Positions 23,861-32,615 of a stretch of DNA of 64,000 bases are shown here, one piece after another. The position numbers and the translations under genes were made by a program. This stretch comes from Streptomyces longwoodensis (lineage in GTDB: Bacteria; Actinomycetota; Actinomycetes; Streptomycetales; Streptomycetaceae): the NCBI RefSeq assembly GCF_001514125.1, contig NZ_KQ948566.1, positions 82,802-146,801 of the forward strand. Direction: 5' to 3'. A model generated the notes under the pieces. It worked only from the letters and a program-made list of their open reading frames with translations, had not been told where the DNA came from and did not search any database. How positions within the stretch are numbered: position 1 is the stretch's first letter; each line of letters starts with the position of its first letter.

Positions 23861-26251
23861 CTACGCCGTCATGGCGGTGTCCTCCTCGAACAGCGCGTGG
23901 AAGCGCCGGGTGTGGTCGACGTGGTGCTCCGGACCCTCCAGCGTGACGCGTGCGGTGAGCCGGGGGTCGCCGCTGGACGCGGACAGCCGCAGCTCCAGCT
24001 CACCCGGCTCGACCACGCGCCGGCCGTCGCGGCCGGTGAACGAGGCGACGTCGGCCGGGACGGTCACCCGCAGCCGCCGGGACTCGCCGGCCCGCAGGGG
24101 CACCCGGGTGAAGCCCACGAGCCGTTGCACCGGCTGGACCACGGACGCCACCGGGTCGTGCAGGTACAGCTGGACCACCTCGGTGCCGGGCCGCTCACCG
24201 GCGTTGCGGACGGTGAACGCGAGGGTCACCTCGCCGTCCGTGGCGGCGGTGTCGGTGTCGACGGCCAGGTCGCTCCACACGAACCGCGTGTAGGACAGGC
24301 CGTGCCCGAAGGGGAACGCGGCCGTCGGGTCGACGTTGGAGACCTCGCTGGCCTGCGCGAGCCGCGCGCCGAGGTAGGTGGAGGGCTGGGTGCCGGAGCC
24401 GCGGGGCACGCTGACCGGCAGCCGTCCGGACGGGTTGACCCGCCCGCTCAGCACCCCCGCGAGGGCCGGGGTGCCCTCCGCGCCGGGGAAGAACGACTGC
24501 ACGACGGCCGCCGACTCCTCCACGGCCCGGCCGAGCGCGTAGGGGCGCCCGGCGAGCAGCACGGTCACCACGGGCGTGCCCGAGTCGAGCAGCGCGTCGA
24601 GGAGGTGCTGCTGGGCGCCGGGCAGGGCCAGCGACTCCACGTCGCAGCCCTCGCCGCTGGTACCGCGCCCGAACAGGCCGGCGCGGTCGCCGAGGACGGC
24701 CACCACCACGTCGGCGTCGCGCGCCGCCGCCACCGCGTCCGCGAGGGAGGAGGTGTCGCCGTCGTCGACGCCGGTGCCGCGCACCACGGTCACTTCCGCG
24801 TCGGGGAACTCGCGCTCCAGGCTCTCGCGCAGGGTGGGCAGTTCGATGCCCACGGGCTGGTCGGGGTGGTGCACGCCGACGTGCTGCGGGAACGAGTAGC
24901 AGCCCAGGACGGCCGTGGCCTCCTCGGCGTTGGGGCCGACCAGGGCGATGCGGCGCGGTGCGGCGAGGGGCAGAACGCCGTCGTTGCTGAGCAGCACCAC
25001 CGCCTCCTCGGCGACCGTGCGGGCCAGTTCGCGGTTGGCGGGGCTGTCCAGGTCGACGGTGCCGCGCAGTGCGTCGGGGTCGGCCGGGTCGGCTGCGGCC
25101 AGGGCCGGCGGCACCGGGCTCCAGTCCGGGTCGAGCAGGCCGAGCCGTGCCTTCTGGGCGAGGACGCGGCGCAGGGCGCGGTCGATGAGGGCCTCGGGCA
25201 CGCGTCCGGCGCGCACGGCCTCGGTCAGGGGTGCCCCGAAGGTCTTGACGGTGGGCAGTTCCACGTCGACGCCCGCCCGCAGGGCGGTGCCCGCCGCGTC
25301 GGCCCAGTCGCCGGCCAGGCCGTGCAGGATCCTGAGGAAGGCGATGCCGAAGTAGTCGGCGACGACCGTGCCGTCGAAGCCCCAGGTGTCCCGCAGGAGT
25401 TCGGTCAGCAAGGCTTCGTCCGCCACGGACGGCAGCCCGTCGGTGTCGGTGTAGGCGTGCATGACCGAGCGGGCGCCGCCCTCGCGCAGGGCCATCTCGA
25501 ACGGCGGCAGCAGCACGTCGGCGCGTTCGCGGGGGCCCGCGCTCACCGGGGCGAGGTTGCGTCCGGCGCGGGAGGCGGAGTAGCCGACGAAGTGCTTGAG
25601 CGTGGCGACGATCCCGGCGGACTCCAGACCCCGCACGTACGCGGTGCCGATGGTGCCGACCAGGTAGGGGTCCTCGCCGATGGTCTCCTCGACGCGGCCC
25701 CAGCGGGCGTCGCGCACCACGTCGAGGACGGGTGCGAGGCCCTGGTGGACGCCGACCGCGCGCATGTCGCGGCCGATCGCGGCGGCCATCTCGCGGATCA
25801 GGTCAGGGTCGAAGGAAGCGCCCCAGGACAGCGGCACGGGGTAGGCGGTGGCCTGCCAGGTGGCGAAGCCGGCCAGGCACTCCTCGTGGGCCACGGCCGG
25901 GATGCCGAAGCGGTTGGCGGCGGTGATCCGCGCCTGGGTGCGCATCAGGGACAGCGCGCCGAGCGCCGGGTCGACGGGCGCGGTGCCGAACGGCCGGGTC
26001 AACTGGCCGAGCCCGGCCGGGAGCAGGGCGTCGAGGTCGACGGCGTCGTCCATCTCGTGCTGGTGCGGGGCGACTTCACCGCCCTCGGCGGACGCGCCGA
26101 CCCACACGCCGTACAGCTGGGCGATCTTCTCGTCGAGGGTCATGGCCTCGATCAGCGCCGAGACCCGCGTGTCGATGTCGTGGGCGGGATCGTTCCACAA
26201 GGGAATCTGAGGGGTTTCGGGGGTGGTCTCAACGGCCACGTTGGGGGTCAC
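23861..26251 (-). CDS. bxlA: GH3 beta-xylosidase/beta-glucosidase
   Basis: A 796-residue cytoplasmic GH3 enzyme without a signal peptide. The N-terminal barrel has VSALIEAMTLDEKIAQL, KHFVGYSASRAGRN, and FDGTVVADYFGIAFL, in which the aspartate is the expected nucleophile. The C-terminal half has the GH3_C Rossmann-like domain (VVLLSNDGVLPLAA) and a fibronectin-III-like end (PFGHGLSYTRF, then GTEVVQLYLHDPVAS). The GTG start overlaps the upstream permease stop by 4 bp. In the context of a LacI regulator, a sugar ABC importer and a GH10 xylanase, a xylobiose-cleaving enzyme is the best inference. Confidence 0.88.
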   Translation of the reverse strand: MTPNVAVETTPETPQIPLWNDPAHDIDTRVSALIEAMTLDEKIAQLYGVWVGASAEGGEVAPHQHEMDDAVDLDALLPAGLGQLTRPFGTAPVDPALGALSLMRTQARITAANRFGIPAVAHEECLAGFATWQATAYPVPLSWGASFDPDLIREMAAAIGRDMRAVGVHQGLAPVLDVVRDARWGRVEETIGEDPYLVGTIGTAYVRGLESAGIVATLKHFVGYSASRAGRNLAPVSAGPRERADVLLPPFEMALREGGARSVMHAYTDTDGLPSVADEALLTELLRDTWGFDGTVVADYFGIAFLRILHGLAGDWADAAGTALRAGVDVELPTVKTFGAPLTEAVRAGRVPEALIDRALRRVLAQKARLGLLDPDWSPVPPALAAADPADPDALRGTVDLDSPANRELARTVAEEAVVLLSNDGVLPLAAPRRIALVGPNAEEATAVLGCYSFPQHVGVHHPDQPVGIELPTLRESLEREFPDAEVTVVRGTGVDDGDTSSLADAVAAARDADVVVAVLGDRAGLFGRGTSGEGCDVESLALPGAQQHLLDALLDSGTPVVTVLLAGRPYALGRAVEESAAVVQSFFPGAEGTPALAGVLSGRVNPSGRLPVSVPRGSGTQPSTYLGARLAQASEVSNVDPTAAFPFGHGLSYTRFVWSDLAVDTDTAATDGEVTLAFTVRNAGERPGTEVVQLYLHDPVASVVQPVQRLVGFTRVPLRAGESRRLRVTVPADVASFTGRDGRRVVEPGELELRLSASSGDPRLTARVTLEGPEHHVDHTRRFHALFEEDTAMTA

Positions 26252-27066
26252 TTTCCTCCGACGCCCATCAGGCCCTGGACCAGGGCGCGACGGGCGAACA
26301 GGTAGACGAGAAGGACGGGCACCATGGACAGCGTCACCGCGCCCAGCAGGCCGGGGATGTCGACGCCGTGTTCGGTCTGGAAGTTGTACAGACCGAGCGT
26401 CACGACCTTGGTGGAGTCGGACTGGGTCAGGACGAGCGGGAACAGGAAGCCGTTCCACGCCTGCAGGGCGGAGAACACCACGATGGTGGACAGCCCGCCG
26501 CGGGACAGCGGCACCACCAGCTGGAAGAACATCCGCCGCGGGCTCGCCCCGTCCATCGCCATCGCCTCGAACAGCTCGGACGAGATGTCACGCATGGCGC
26601 CGCTGAGGATCAGCGCCGACATCGGCAGGCAGAAGGCCGCCGTCGGCAGGATCACGCCCAGCAGGTTGTCGTACAGCCCGGCCTCGCTGATCAGGTAGAA
26701 CATCGGGACGATGACGGCCTGCGCGGGGATTGCGAGGCCCAGCAGGAACAGGCGGAAGATCTGCGAGGTGACCCGGCTGCGGCTGCGCACGATGGCGTAC
26801 GCGAGCGGCGGCACCAGGGCGAGCACGATGCCCACCACGCACACGGTGACCAGCAGGGTATTGAAGAAGTACTGACCGAAGCCCGAGTCGAAGGCGCCGG
26901 TGTAGTTGTGCAGGGTGAAGGTGTCCGGCCAGGACACCGGGCCGTTCTTCGCGTAGTCCTCGCGGGTGCGCAGGGTCGCGGCGAGCAGCACGTACAGCGG
27001 CAGGCCGACGAACAGCAGCCAGACCAACGAGCCCGCTCCGGCGAGGTAGTTGGGGCGGCGCCTCAT
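26248..27066 (-). CDS. bxlG: Sugar ABC transporter permease (MalG-like)
   Basis: A 272-residue membrane protein with six predicted segments. The EAA loop is visible as ELFEAMAMDGASPRRMFFQLVVP. The first segment follows MRRRPNY and the protein ends FARRALVQGLMGVGGK, typical of the CUT1 MalG subunit. ATG and the previous stop overlap by 4 bp (ATGA), and its own stop overlaps the GH3 start. It forms the membrane channel with the other permease. No ATPase gene is in the operon, as usual for Streptomyces CUT1 systems that share MsiK. Confidence 0.9.
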   Translation of the reverse strand: MRRRPNYLAGAGSLVWLLFVGLPLYVLLAATLRTREDYAKNGPVSWPDTFTLHNYTGAFDSGFGQYFFNTLLVTVCVVGIVLALVPPLAYAIVRSRSRVTSQIFRLFLLGLAIPAQAVIVPMFYLISEAGLYDNLLGVILPTAAFCLPMSALILSGAMRDISSELFEAMAMDGASPRRMFFQLVVPLSRGGLSTIVVFSALQAWNGFLFPLVLTQSDSTKVVTLGLYNFQTEHGVDIPGLLGAVTLSMVPVLLVYLFARRALVQGLMGVGGK

Positions 27067-28028
27067 GACACACCCTCCATGTCGCTGCGCATCTTGTCGT
27101 AGCCGGAGACGCGCACGACGATCAGCGAGATGATGGTGGCGGCCACGACCAGGCAGAGCGCGATCGCCGAGCCGGCGCCGAAGTCGAAGCTCTTGAATGC
27201 CTTCTGGTACATGTAGTAGGCGCTGATGGTGGTGTCGGTGCCCGGGCCGCCCTGAGTCAGGATCAGCACGGTCTCGAAGGTGGTGAGTCCGCCGACGATC
27301 ATCAGGATCATCGAGGTGATCATCGAGTTGCGCAGCTGCGGCAGGGTGATGTGGAAGAACTGCCGGTAGCGCCCGGCGCCGTCGATCTCCGCGGCCTGGT
27401 AGAGGACGTCGGGTATGGCGCGTGCGGCGCCCTGGTAGATCAGGGTGTGGAAGGGCGTGAACTGCCAGGTGCTGACGAACGCCAGCACGCCGATGGCGGT
27501 GGCCTGCTTGCCGAACAGGTTGCCGTCGCCGAACAGCCAGGTGGCGCGTGCGGGGATGCCGAAGTTGGGGTCGAGCAGCGCCCGCCACAGCACGGAGACC
27601 GCGGTGGAGGACAGCAGCAGCGGGATGAAGTAGATGGCGGACAGGACGGCGCGGTTGCGCTGGTGGCCGGCGGCCCACACCCCGAGCACGATGCTCAGCG
27701 GGGTCTGGATGGCGACGCCGAGTGCGGTCAGCAGCAGGGTGAGCCAGATGCTGTTGATCATCACCGGGTCGTCGAGGATCCGGTTCCAGTTGTCGGTGCC
27801 GACCCACTGGGGCGAGCCGAGGCCGTTCCAGCTCATGAAGGACAGCACCGCCACCATGATCAGCGGTGCGATGGCGAACAGGGCGAAGAACAGGGTGGCG
27901 GGCAGCGCCCAGACGAAGCCCGGGCGCCCCACGAGGACGGCGGAGGAGCCCTCCGGCCGCCGCCGGACCTTCTTGGGGGTCTCGGCGGCGGTGGGAGCAC
28001 TCGTGGTCTGAGTGGTCATGAGTGTCAT
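27063..28028 (-). CDS. bxlF: Sugar ABC transporter permease (MalF-like)
   Basis: A 321-residue protein with a cytoplasmic, charged N-terminal tail (PKKVRRRPEG) and six membrane segments beginning ALPATLFFALFAIAPLIMVA. The EAA loop reads VLYQAAEIDGAGRYRQFFHI. It is the MalF-type CUT1 subunit. The ATG at 28028 overlaps the binding-protein stop (ATGA); a second in-frame ATG lies at 28019, without a good Shine-Dalgarno, so coupling to the upstream gene is likely. Confidence 0.9.
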   Translation of the reverse strand: MTLMTTQTTSAPTAAETPKKVRRRPEGSSAVLVGRPGFVWALPATLFFALFAIAPLIMVAVLSFMSWNGLGSPQWVGTDNWNRILDDPVMINSIWLTLLLTALGVAIQTPLSIVLGVWAAGHQRNRAVLSAIYFIPLLLSSTAVSVLWRALLDPNFGIPARATWLFGDGNLFGKQATAIGVLAFVSTWQFTPFHTLIYQGAARAIPDVLYQAAEIDGAGRYRQFFHITLPQLRNSMITSMILMIVGGLTTFETVLILTQGGPGTDTTISAYYMYQKAFKSFDFGAGSAIALCLVVAATIISLIVVRVSGYDKMRSDMEGVS

Positions 28029-29329
28029 TCGGTGGGCAGGGCCTGCATGGCCTTGATGAATCCGTCGGCGTCCAGCTGGCCGTTGAAGAACTGCTGCACG
28101 GCCTGGTGCATCGGGGTGCTCGCGGCCGGCGGGTAGGCCTGGTCCCACGAGAGCTGGAACGACGGGGCGGCGGCGACCAGGTCGTACTGGAAGCGCGAGT
28201 ACTCGGGGCTCGCCGACGTGGTGAGGAACTTCGGCACGTTCGTCGTGGTGGGCAGGTTGCCGATGGACATCTGCGCCTTGACGAACTCGTCGGAGTACAT
28301 GAGCTTCAGGAACTGCGCGACGGCCTCGGGGTGCTTGGTCTTCTTCAGCACCGAGTAGAAGTTGTTGGTGTTGCCGACCACGTTGGCCGGGTCGCCCTTG
28401 CCGCCGGGGACCGTCGGGAAGGTGGTGTAGCCGAGGCCCTTGGCGGCGAACTCCTTGGCGTCCGTCTGCTGCTGGGAGTAGTACCAGGAGCCCATCAGCT
28501 CGAAGGCGGCCTTGCCGGAGGCGACCAGCGCCGGGGAGGCGCCGTTGGTGTACTTCACCGAGTCGTAGTTGGTGCCGAAGGCGCCGGCGTCCACCAGCTC
28601 CTTGATCTGGCCGAGGGCCTTCTTGCTGTCGGCGCTCGCCCAGGCGTCCTTGTCGCCCTCCAGGGCCTTCTGGAACAGCTCTGGGCCGGCGATGCGGTCG
28701 TAGAGGTACTCGAACCACATCAGCGTCGGCCACTGGTCGCCGCCACCGAGGGCTATCGGGGTGACGTTCTTCTTCTTCAGCGTCTTGACCGCGGCGAGCA
28801 GGTCGTCCCAGGTCTTGGGCGGCTGGACGCCCGCCTTGTCGAGGACGTTCTTGTTGTGGAAGAGCAGCACCGGCTGGGTGCCGCGCATCGGGATGCCGTA
28901 GGACTTGCCGTTGACCACGGCACTGTTGAACACCGAGGGCAGGAACTTGTCCTTGAGGTTCGGGTCCTTGGCGATGAAGTCGTCCAGCGGCATCAGCAGG
29001 TCGGCCTTGACGAACGGCTGGATGCTGCCGCCGCCCCAGTTGAAGAAGACGTCCGGCGCCTGGGGCGTGCTGATGATCGTCTGCAGCTTCTGCTGGTAGT
29101 CGGCACCGGGGATGGTGTCGAGCACGGCCTTCACGTCCGACGTCTTGTTGAAGGTCTCGACGATCTGCTTCTCGACCTTGTTGCTGGCGTCGCCGTAGAC
29201 CAGGACGTGGATCTTCCCGTCGTTCGACGAACCGCCGCTGCCGTTCCCCCCACAGGCCGTCAGGCTCACGGCCATGGCGAGGGTGGCGCCACAGGCGAGC
29301 AGTCCGTGCAAGCGCGTGCGTGTCTTCAT
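28025..29329 (-). CDS. bxlE: Extracellular sugar-binding lipoprotein
   Basis: A 434-residue CUT1 binding protein. The leader ends with the lipobox LTACGG, so it is anchored to the outside of the membrane. The mature protein has the SBP_bac_1 pattern: DGKIHVLVYGDASNKVEKQI near the start, PDVFFNWGGGSIQPFV, and DQWPTLMWFEYLYDR. By position (first gene after a divergent LacI regulator, followed by two permeases and a GH3 enzyme) it matches BxlE, the xylobiose-binding protein. Ligand specificity is inferred only from context. The promoter region carries two overlapping palindromes. Confidence 0.9.
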   Translation of the reverse strand: MKTRTRLHGLLACGATLAMAVSLTACGGNGSGGSSNDGKIHVLVYGDASNKVEKQIVETFNKTSDVKAVLDTIPGADYQQKLQTIISTPQAPDVFFNWGGGSIQPFVKADLLMPLDDFIAKDPNLKDKFLPSVFNSAVVNGKSYGIPMRGTQPVLLFHNKNVLDKAGVQPPKTWDDLLAAVKTLKKKNVTPIALGGGDQWPTLMWFEYLYDRIAGPELFQKALEGDKDAWASADSKKALGQIKELVDAGAFGTNYDSVKYTNGASPALVASGKAAFELMGSWYYSQQQTDAKEFAAKGLGYTTFPTVPGGKGDPANVVGNTNNFYSVLKKTKHPEAVAQFLKLMYSDEFVKAQMSIGNLPTTTNVPKFLTTSASPEYSRFQYDLVAAAPSFQLSWDQAYPPAASTPMHQAVQQFFNGQLDADGFIKAMQALPTE

Positions 29330-29340
29330 CGTCCGCCTCT

Positions 29341-29366
29341 CGAAAGTTTCGGCATCATTGCCGAAA
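29341..29366. promoter_or_regulatory. Overlapping palindromes, probable BxlR operator
   Basis: CGAAA-G-TTTCG (29341-29351) overlaps TTTCGGCA-TCAT-TGCCGAAA (29347-29366). They stand 12-37 bp upstream of the bxlE start, in the divergent spacer with the LacI gene. The 11-mer recurs in altered form (CGAAACATTCG) near the xylanase gene. Confidence 0.75.
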
Positions 29367-29476
29367 GTCCATGCGGACGGACAGTAGGGGCCGATCCGAT
29401 ATCTGGTCAATGACCTTGCAGCCACGCGACCAAAGCGTTACCCCGGCCGTGACCCCGGTGACCTATCCTGCGCTGC

Positions 29477-30505
29477 ATGGACGATGACGACGACGCGACG
29501 GACGAGGGGCGAGTGACCCTTGCGACCGTGGCCCGAAAGGCCGGGGTGTCGCTGCCGACTGTTTCGAAGGTGCTCAACGGGCGTGCCGACGTCTCCCACC
29601 GGACGCGTGCCAAGGTGGAACGCCTGCTCGCGGCCCAGGGCTACCGGCGCCGCCCACCCGGCGCCGCCCGGGCGCCCCTCGTCGAGCTGGTCTTCCACGA
29701 ACTCGAGAGCGTGTGGGCGGTCGAGCTCATCCTCGGCGTCGAGAACGTCGCGAAAGCGAACGGTGCGACGGTCGTCCTCACCGAGAGCGGTACCCGGCAC
29801 GCGCCCGCCGAGGACTGGGTCGAGGGGGTGCTGCGACGGCGGCCGCTCGGCGTCGTGCTGGTCTTCTCCACGCTCCCCGAGCCCGTGAAGCGCCGACTGC
29901 GTTCCTTCGGCATCCCGTTCGTCATCATCGACCCCGCAGGCGACCCTGACCCCGACGTCCCCTCGGTCGGCTCGGCCAACTGGGCGGGCGGCCTCGCCGC
30001 GACCCGTCACCTCACCGACCTGGGTCACCGGCGCGTCGCCGTGATCACCGGCCCCGAGGACCTGATGTGCTCCCTGGCGCGTCTCGACGGCTACCGCTCC
30101 GCGATGGCCATGGCGGGCCTGGCCGTCGACCCCGCTCTCGTCCGGTACGGCGACTTCCACGTCCAGAGCGGCTACCGGCACGCCATGGAGCTGCTCGCGC
30201 TGCCCGACCCGCCGACGGCGCTCTTCGCCGGCAGCGACCTGCAGGCCCTGGGCGTCCTGCAGGCGGCGCGCGTACGCGGGCTGAGCGTCCCGCGGGACCT
30301 GTCCGTGGTCGGCTACGACGACGTCTCGCTCGCCCAGTGGACGAGCCCGCCCCTCACCACGGTCCACCAGCCCCTGCGCCACATGGCCGAGGAAGCGACC
30401 CGCATGCTGCTGGAGCAGGCGGACCCGGACGGCACGGCCCGGCGGATCGAACTGGCGACCCGGCTGGTGGTGCGTCAGACGACCGCGGGGCCGGCGATGG
30501 GGTGA
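29477..30505 (+). CDS. bxlR: LacI-family repressor of the xylobiose operon
   Basis: A 342-residue protein. The LacI HTH is VTLATVARKAGVSLPTVSKV at residues 13-32, then a hinge helix, and a periplasmic-binding-like sensor domain (ELIFHELESVWAVEL region; GYDDVSLAQWTSPPLTTVHQ near the end). It is divergent from bxlE. Two starts are possible: ATG 29477, 8 bp after a TATCCT -10-like box and so possibly leaderless, or GTG 29513, preceded by GAGGGGCGA. It should repress the transporter/xylosidase operon until xylobiose or a related sugar binds. Confidence 0.85.
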   Translation: MDDDDDATDEGRVTLATVARKAGVSLPTVSKVLNGRADVSHRTRAKVERLLAAQGYRRRPPGAARAPLVELVFHELESVWAVELILGVENVAKANGATVVLTESGTRHAPAEDWVEGVLRRRPLGVVLVFSTLPEPVKRRLRSFGIPFVIIDPAGDPDPDVPSVGSANWAGGLAATRHLTDLGHRRVAVITGPEDLMCSLARLDGYRSAMAMAGLAVDPALVRYGDFHVQSGYRHAMELLALPDPPTALFAGSDLQALGVLQAARVRGLSVPRDLSVVGYDDVSLAQWTSPPLTTVHQPLRHMAEEATRMLLEQADPDGTARRIELATRLVVRQTTAGPAMG

Positions 30506-30598
30506 GGGAGCGAACTACGGCTCCGTGGTGGGGCGTTGGGGTGGCGGGTCGGCTCGATCACCGGGTGTCCTGGAGGGAAACGCAGAGAGCCCCGTCCC

Positions 30599-30650
30599 GC
30601 CCGGTGGCCCGCGCAGGAGGCGGGTCGTACCGGACGGGGCGGGGCGCAAC
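30599..30650. terminator. Bipartite hairpin between bxlR and the xylanase
   Basis: GCCCCGTCC (30599-30607) pairs with GGACGGGGC (30642-30650), with an inner CCCGCC/GGCGGG pair (30606-30611, 30629-30634). It sits between two convergent genes and may serve both. Confidence 0.55.
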
Positions 30651-30662
30651 GTGCGTCGGCGG

Positions 30663-31757
30663 TTACCGCGTCGTCGACTTCGCGCGGGCGTGGCCGGAGA
30701 GCGCCTTCTGGACCGCGCGGAAGGCCGGCTTCACGCCGTAGTCCTCGTCCAGGAGGTTCGCCGCACCCTCCCCCTCGAACACGCCGGGCACCCAGGAGTA
30801 CCGGTCGGTGAAGCCCCAGACGGTGAACGAGATGCAGTGCCGGGTGCGCAGGCAGGCGTCCAGCAGCAGCCGGTAGCCCTCGGCCTGCGTGGCCAGCTTC
30901 TCGTCGTCCGCCGGGAGGACCATGCGGACGTCCGCCTCGGTGACCGCGGTGTCCAGGCCGAGCTTCTCGAAGCGGGCGAAGTTCTCGGGCACTCCGCCGG
31001 GCAGCCCGTACTGGATGCCCAAGTGCCCCTGGAAGCCGACCCCGTCGATCGGGACGCCCTCGGCCTTCAGCCGGCCGACCAGGTCGAGCACGGCGTCGCT
31101 CTTGGGGCCGGACCACTCGATGTTGTAGTCGTTGTAGAACAACTTGGCGTGCGGGTCCGCCTCGTGCGCCCAGCGGAACGCGTCGGCGATGTACCCCGGG
31201 CCCAGCTTGCGCAGCCAGATCGAGTCGCGCAGGGTGCCGTCGTCGTTGACCGCCTCGTTGACGACGTCCCACTGCCAGATGCGGCCCTTGAAGTGCCGCA
31301 CGGTGTCGGTGATGTGGCGGTGCAGGATCTGGCGCAGCTCCTGCCCGGTGAAGTCGCCGGTGGTCAGCCAGGAAGGCAACTGGCTGTGCCAGACGAGCGT
31401 GTGGCCCCGCACCTTCTGCCCGTGCCGCGCGGCGAACGCGACCAGCTGGTCGGCCGCGGCGTAGTCGTACACGCCCCGCTGCGGCTCGGTCACCTCCCAC
31501 TTCATGACGTTCTCCGGGGTGACGGTGGAGAACTGCTCCCCCGTGAGGCGGCGGTAGTCGGTGTCGTCGGCGAGTGCCGACATGTCGACGGCCGTGCCGA
31601 TGCGCAGCCGGTCGTCGGCCGCCAGCTGGCGGAGCGTGCGCTCCTTGCCGCCGTGGGCCGGGGCCTGTGCCGCGGCGGCCGAGCCGGCGGCGGCGAGGGG
31701 GACGAGAGCGAGGGACGACGTCATGGCGGCTGCCAGGACGAGGCGGGGCACCTTCAC
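30663..31757 (-). CDS. Secreted GH10 endo-beta-1,4-xylanase
   Basis: A 364-residue single-domain enzyme. GTG 31757 has AGGAGG 8 bp upstream and begins a Sec leader (VLAAAMTSSLALVPLAAAGS, then an AAAQA cleavage region). The catalytic acid/base is the glutamate of WDVVNEAVND and the nucleophile that of TEADVR; ENVMKWE and HTLVWHSQLP are the other GH10 hallmarks. There is no carbohydrate-binding module. It cuts xylan outside the cell; the products would feed the adjacent importer. Its 274-bp leader region holds two inverted CGAAACATTCGG boxes. Confidence 0.93.
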   Translation of the reverse strand: MKVPRLVLAAAMTSSLALVPLAAAGSAAAAQAPAHGGKERTLRQLAADDRLRIGTAVDMSALADDTDYRRLTGEQFSTVTPENVMKWEVTEPQRGVYDYAAADQLVAFAARHGQKVRGHTLVWHSQLPSWLTTGDFTGQELRQILHRHITDTVRHFKGRIWQWDVVNEAVNDDGTLRDSIWLRKLGPGYIADAFRWAHEADPHAKLFYNDYNIEWSGPKSDAVLDLVGRLKAEGVPIDGVGFQGHLGIQYGLPGGVPENFARFEKLGLDTAVTEADVRMVLPADDEKLATQAEGYRLLLDACLRTRHCISFTVWGFTDRYSWVPGVFEGEGAANLLDEDYGVKPAFRAVQKALSGHARAKSTTR

Positions 31758-31785
31758 TAGCACTCCTCCTAGGGAGAGTGGAGTT

Positions 31786-31797
31786 CCGAATGTTTCG
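31786..31797 (-). promoter_or_regulatory. CGAAACATTCGG box, proximal
   Basis: The 12-mer CGAAACATTCGG is read on the minus strand 29 bp upstream of the xylanase start. It resembles the CGAAAGTTTCG element of the bxlE promoter and known xylanase-gene operators of Streptomyces as I recall them. Confidence 0.6.
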
Positions 31798-31997
31798 AGG
31801 CGCTTTCGGAAGAGCGCGGCGCAACGGTATGGGGCACCGCAGGGGACGTCAACCGGTGCGACAGCCGCGTTTTTGCAAGCTCCGTACGGGCTGTCGGACC
31901 TCCGCGTCAAGCGGGCAACTTTCACCCGTGAGTGCGTGATTGATTGACCTTCGAGCACGCAGGCCCTATGTTCTAGGCCGCCGTTCGGAAAGGTTAT

Positions 31998-32009
31998 CGA
32001 AACATTCGG
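31998..32009 (+). promoter_or_regulatory. CGAAACATTCGG box, distal and inverted
   Basis: An exact second copy of the 12-mer in opposite orientation, 201 bp from the proximal one, close to the end of the 2'-5' RNA ligase-like gene. Two-site looping by a LacI-type repressor is possible. Confidence 0.55.
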
Positions 32010-32031
32010 TTGCGCTTGCGGGGGTGGGTGC

Positions 32032-32565
32032 TCACCCGCGAGGCTCCAGCACCTCCAGGGTGCCGGTGTGGGTGTCGAAGCTGCGCAGGGTGGTGAGCAG
32101 GAAGGTCTGCGGCGGCGTGGGCAGCAGACCGGGGATCCGCCGGTCGGCGAAGGCGCCCGCACGCCGGGTGCGGCCGAGGGTGACGTGCGGGTTCCACCGT
32201 CCCGGCGCGTGCAGGGGGTTGAGGGTCTCGGGCGGGCTGTCGGACGCCACTGCCTCCCACACCCGGCGGTGCAGGGCGGTCAGCGCCGGGTCCGGGTCGA
32301 GGGCCCAGGCGAGCACGGAGGTGGGCCGCTCGAAACGGATGAGCCCCGTGCACCGCACCGGGAGCGGCAGGGCGGCCGCCACCTCGGCGAGCTCCCAGCG
32401 GATCGGGCCGGTCAGCTCCGGACAGGCGGCAAGGGTCAGGTGCGGGCTGTTGGTGGGCGAGCTGTGCCGGGCCTGACTGGGCAGCCCCGCGTCCGCCAGC
32501 CGCCGCCAGGCCTCCCGGACCGCCTGGTCCGCCGCGTCATCCACCAGGAGCTCGACCGTCCGCAC
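32032..32565 (-). CDS. 2'-5' RNA ligase-like (2H phosphoesterase) protein
   Basis: A 177-residue protein with the two HxT/S catalytic motifs of the 2H superfamily: PHLTLAACP at about residue 41 and PHVTLGRTR at about residue 125. Members hydrolyse 2',3'-cyclic phosphates or join 2'-5' RNA ends; the in vivo role in bacteria is generally unclear. The gene stands alone, with its 3' end near the xylanase control region. Confidence 0.85.
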   Translation of the reverse strand: MRTVELLVDDAADQAVREAWRRLADAGLPSQARHSSPTNSPHLTLAACPELTGPIRWELAEVAAALPLPVRCTGLIRFERPTSVLAWALDPDPALTALHRRVWEAVASDSPPETLNPLHAPGRWNPHVTLGRTRRAGAFADRRIPGLLPTPPQTFLLTTLRSFDTHTGTLEVLEPRG

Positions 32566-32615
32566 CGACGCAGCCTACCGGCGGGGCGGCGTCGGCGCGG
32601 GACGGCACGTGCGGG

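Noticed and set aside
23897-26305. Plus-strand open frame of 802 codons opposite the GH3 gene
   Set aside because: Antisense shadow; no recognisable domain, whereas the minus strand encodes a full GH3 enzyme.
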